Shown here one piece after another: positions 60,298 through 64,000 of a stretch of DNA of 64,000 nt. The notes under the pieces were generated by a model. The model ran no database searches. It saw only the letters and a list, made by a program, of their open reading frames with translations, and was not told where the DNA came from. Within the stretch, counting starts at the first letter, position 1. Each line of letters opens with the position of its first letter. The position numbers and the translations under genes were made by a program. This DNA is from Motacilla alba alba (lineage: Eukaryota; Chordata; Aves; Passeriformes; Motacillidae), in the NCBI RefSeq assembly GCF_015832195.1, contig NC_052028.1, positions 9,529,501-9,593,500 on the forward strand. Reading direction: 5' to 3'.

Positions 60298-62052
60298 CGA
60301 CATGGCACATTGAATTAAGGAAAGATTGCAGTTGTAGGTACAAGATTTTACTTTATCCAAAATGTTTTTCACTTGGCTTCTCTCTGTTCACTTGCATGCT
60401 ATATGTGGCCAACTGAATGACTCAAGAATGGGTGCTGCAGTGGGTGCTGTGAGCCAGAGCTGGTGTTTAGTGCTAGTATTGTGGTTAGATTGGCTACCCA
60501 TGCACTGAACCATAATTTCTGCAATAATATCCAGTTTACCCACTTCTGATGCTGTCATTAAGTACTGAAGTGCTCTGGCATTTTTCTGCTTGTGTACATA
60601 TTCTGGAACTGTAATAGCTGCAGTGCTGGGATATCCTTGTGACTGCTGGCTTTGGCAGGGCAGGCTTGCAGGAACAAACTCAGATTTGTGTGTTCTGTTC
60701 TCTGGTCCTTCCTAGCAGAGCTTTTTGGGAGCTTTCTGGTTGGCAGATTTTGTGTGCTACTGGTTCATGGTGTTGCTAATCCTGTTTTGTTCATCTGTGC
60801 TGCTGATACAATATTCAGATATGGGTGCATGGATGGATTGGATAGAAAGTTGTTTGGTGCCAACAGTGAAGTGTCACGAGAGCAGGGAGTGCTGCTCCTG
60901 GTACAGCACACTGTGCAGAAACCACCCCTTGGCCTAGAGGGAGGGATGGGGAGATTGACTCAGCCAGTGGTGTGGTAGTGGCAGATGGAGCCTTTCCAGT
61001 GTAGCCCAGCTTAGACTCAGTGTTACTCTTCAGTAAATACTCATTTGGCTCTTGTAGAGTATTTTCCTCTTTCTGGGCATTTTTCTGCTTTGCACCAGCC
61101 CCAGCACTGGTTGACAGCTTTGGCAATACCAGCAGAGAGCCTGGAGCAGGCTTATCCTGGAGGCTTTCCTGGGAGTGCTTTTACAGTGCCTGAGATGAGA
61201 CAGCAGCTCGGCTGTTGCTCCTTAGACACCTGGGCCTTGCTGGCAGTCAGGCAGTGCCTTGTATATCACACTCATTACCTGCGTTAGGCATGAGGGGCTG
61301 ACACTGGGTTATAGAATCTACAGGACCAAAATAAAACCTGGCATGACTGACCAGTGAGAGACAAATCTGACAGAACAGCCCAACAGGCAGAAGAATGATG
61401 AAACCGCCCAGGTGTTATGATTCAGGATAGAATTGTTTAAAATGTTGGCATTCTTCTAGTTTTGCTTGAAGCAATGATTTTTTTTTTTCCCCCACAGTAT
61501 TACAGTGTGAAAGTTGTCAGTTCTTGGGTGTAAGATTAACTTGGATTCTTGCAGTCTAGCTCTAAAGGACATTAAAATGTGTCAGGCTTCCTCACTAGTC
61601 TAAAATAGTAACTTTTTCAGGATACTGTTTTACTTGCTCAAAGTGTTGCTGGTGATGGTTTCTGGAAAGGCAAAGAAACAAACAAAAACCAAAAATAAAA
61701 CCAAACCATTTTCTAAATGTTTTGCTTCAAATGACAAACATGTGACTAACTTTCTTCTGGAGTTGTGAAGTTCCTGTTGGAGGAGGATTTCCCATTCTGA
61801 ATTCAAATCAATAGACCAAACCATCAGATTACAATATAATGTTGCTTTCTTGTGCTGCTCCATAAACCTGCTTCTGTGTTTGTTGCAAGCATAACCTTTA
61901 TGCTTTTGTTTACATTGTAGAAAACACAGTTCTAGCAATGAGGTTTTTTCATTTAACTCTAAACATCTTTTTATTTTGTTAATTTTTAAATTACTAGGTT
62001 TTGCTATGTTATGTTTTTAAAGATATTTTTTGCATACTGCTGCTCATATTTC

Positions 62053-62058
62053 AATAAA
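62053..62058 (+). terminator. SMAD5: Distal poly(A) signal candidate AATAAA
   Basis: 'tttcaataaacaaaac' about 4.65 kb after the stop. It is the last canonical hexamer before sequence with no further gene signal, with a T-rich stretch ('tcttctgatttcctttttctg') downstream. Confidence 0.4.
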
Positions 62059-62075
62059 CAAAACAAAAACCCCAC

Positions 62076-64000
62076 ATATTCTTCTGATTTCCTTTTTCTG
62101 TAACTCTGTGTCTCAAGTATTTATTTACAAGGGTTAATTTATCATGTGCTGATGCCTCTCCATGTCCATATTCCTCGTCACACAAAGGTGATCCTGTAAC
62201 TTCAAGATACTTTTCCGTAGCTTTTTAGTAACATGAAAGCTGCTGTGCTTTCAGAAGCAGAAACTTAAATTATTTCATAACTTAATTTTAAAGAGTTTTT
62301 TTTTTTCTTGTAGAAAGCAGCCAGCCAGAATGGTATCATTTTGATGGTACTTATATAACTATTTTTTGAACTACCAACTGAAGTATTTCTGTGAGACCTC
62401 AGCAATCTGCTGACTGTTGGGGGTGGTTGGGGTTTTTTTCCCACTGTGGCCAACTATAACATTTTGAAACAACTCATCGTGCCTGAATGTGTTGAGCTTT
62501 GAACTGCTGACCAAGAGCCTTTCAGTGAATTGAAGGCTGCTCAGATATCTCTTGTAACTCAGTGCTGCTGCAATGAAATGTGCATTTAGAACTTTAGTGA
62601 ACTGTATATTAGCTTGTTTTTAAAGATTGAGGGGAAGAAAACCTTTCCCTTGTTTACCAAGATACTGCAGAAATAGAGGTTGAAAAGTGGTGTGCATATA
62701 TTAAATCTTTTTTTGGCAGGATGAGTACAAAAACACTGAATCCTAATTCCACAATGACAGATGATTTCTTTAGTATAAAACTGAAATGAAAATGTTGATA
62801 CAACTTCATCTTGTCTGGGCTTCCTGCTTTGGGATTTAATTTTACCAGCAGACTGGCACCTGCAGTAATACTCTGAAATTCTGACATTTTCTCAATAATA
62901 AGAGCTCTGAATGAGAATCCAGTCACTCAGGTAAAAATGTATTTTTTTAATTAATCTCTTGACACTGTACTGTTTTCATGGGTTTGCTTCCAAAACAATG
63001 ATTGCCATGAAAATCCCCAGATTTACTGTAATAGTCTTACACAGATTATACAGCCTAATTTTTGAGCAAGATCTCAGATGAAGCTTCAGTGGCTTATTGG
63101 CTTTCCAGAAGCTTTATGTGGATTTTTATGAATAGTTTTGGGGTTTTTTTAAGTAAAAAGCAAGGAAACAAAATACTTTGATTATTAAAAATTTTAAATA
63201 ATATAGAAATGAAGAGGGCTTTTTTAATCTTACTGCTCTTTCTGGGGAATTTGGAGGTGCAGTAACAACTCTGGGAGTAGGTAGCCAAAGTAACCTCTGA
63301 AATGCTTTATTCATGGGATTTTTACAGATGGAAAAAAAGTTTTGGGTGAAATAAAACTCTTCCACCCCCTCTCCAACCTACACTGCGTGTTAAATAAGTC
63401 AGAAACTGCTTCTGTTCAGCTGCTGCACTGCAAGTGGGGATTGCACAGACAGGGCACAGGAATGTTCCTGCTTCAGGTGGTGTGGGACAGCAGGAGCCAG
63501 GTAAAAGTCTCATAAAGACAGGTGGGATTTATACACAGCAGCAGATCAATGTGAAATCAATGTTTTTTTCAGACTTAGGTCTTGAAAATAAGCTTCCAAC
63601 TTGTGTTCAGAAATAAGTCTACTTAGATAACATTTCCCCTCCCAAAGACAAATTCACCATGGAGGTGTGAGGTGAGGGGGTTGAAGGATGATTTTCTGGG
63701 GGTAGAAACTTTGGGTGATCTCCAGCCATTCTGTGTTTCAGCTTCTTGCAGGGCTCCTTTTCTGCATAAGGCATTGGAAGAAAAATCCCACACCTTTTAA
63801 ATTAGCAGCTTTTCTGTTCTGATGTGAGTTTTGTTTTGTTGTTTATAAATATATATTTTTTTCCATTCTCTTTTTAAGAAATAACTTTGTTGTTTGCAGT
63901 AACAGAATTTATTTCCAGGACTAAATTATAAGTGCTGTGTAATCCAGTCACTCCTGCAAATCCTGATTTTCTGAAGTCTGTTAGAGAAACTGCTGATGGC
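62076..64000. other. Downstream flank, no gene recognised
   Basis: No exon, RNA gene or repeat family was recognised. Open frames are short. In mammals the next gene is TRPC7 on the opposite strand, but none of its exons was seen here. Confidence 0.45.

Larger units (their letters stand above)
57399..62075 (+). other. SMAD5: SMAD5 3' UTR (end inferred)
   Basis: After the stop there is no further coding signal. Canonical AATAAA hexamers occur at 57743, 59932, 60292 and 62053. A long 3' UTR is usual for vertebrate SMAD5, so the distal signal at 62053 is taken as the likely end, with earlier ones as alternatives. A minus-strand CR1 at 58693-59475 is embedded and would be transcribed antisense. 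The true end needs transcript evidence. Confidence 0.5.

Overview
The window looks like avian nuclear DNA. The evidence is at least seven CR1 (chicken repeat 1) LINE fragments in both orientations, two CpG islands in AT-leaning DNA, many short T-rich and CA-rich tracts, and one protein-coding gene split by GT/AG introns whose translation is a bird-like SMAD5. A songbird is possible from the general texture, but the sequence alone does not fix the species.

Region 1-38.5 kb holds no protein-coding gene I can recognise. It contains scattered CR1 pieces (2.5, 4.0, 5.0, 23.2 and 29.0 kb), and a GC-rich block at 7.6-8.9 kb built around a 44/45-bp minisatellite and followed by an isolated TATA-like site. 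It also holds a small orphan CpG island at 31.1-31.45 kb and a weak minus-strand patch of coding-like sequence at 29.2-30.4 kb that may be an old retrocopy. In mammals TGFBI lies upstream of SMAD5, so this part is probably the TGFBI-SMAD5 intergenic interval; no TGFBI exon was seen.

Region 38.5-62.1 kb is the SMAD5 gene on the plus strand. A strong TATA-less CpG island (38.86-39.62 kb) supplies the promoter and a probable non-coding exon 1. A ~10-kb intron 1 follows, with a 0.63-kb GAGCTC/CA-repeat satellite near its 5' end. Six coding exons then run from 49504 to 57398: 49504-49906, 51131-51382, 52542-52661, 53299-53520, 56074-56330 and 57255-57398. Joined, they give exactly 466 codons (465 residues plus stop), with intact splice sites and phases. 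The protein has the MH1 domain, the Ser-Pro linker with a PPPAY motif, the MH2 domain and the C-terminal SSVS phosphorylation motif of a BMP-receptor-regulated SMAD. The 3' UTR probably extends to about 62.08 kb and contains a ~0.78-kb antisense CR1.

The most unusual structure is a 28-bp minisatellite that begins within three bases of the exon 5 splice donor. Two of its units carry copies of the exon/intron boundary in which the donor GT is replaced by GC. All three forward frames are open through the array, so retention of intron 5 would append a repetitive tail and remove the end of MH2.

Region 62.1-64 kb is downstream flank with no recognisable gene.
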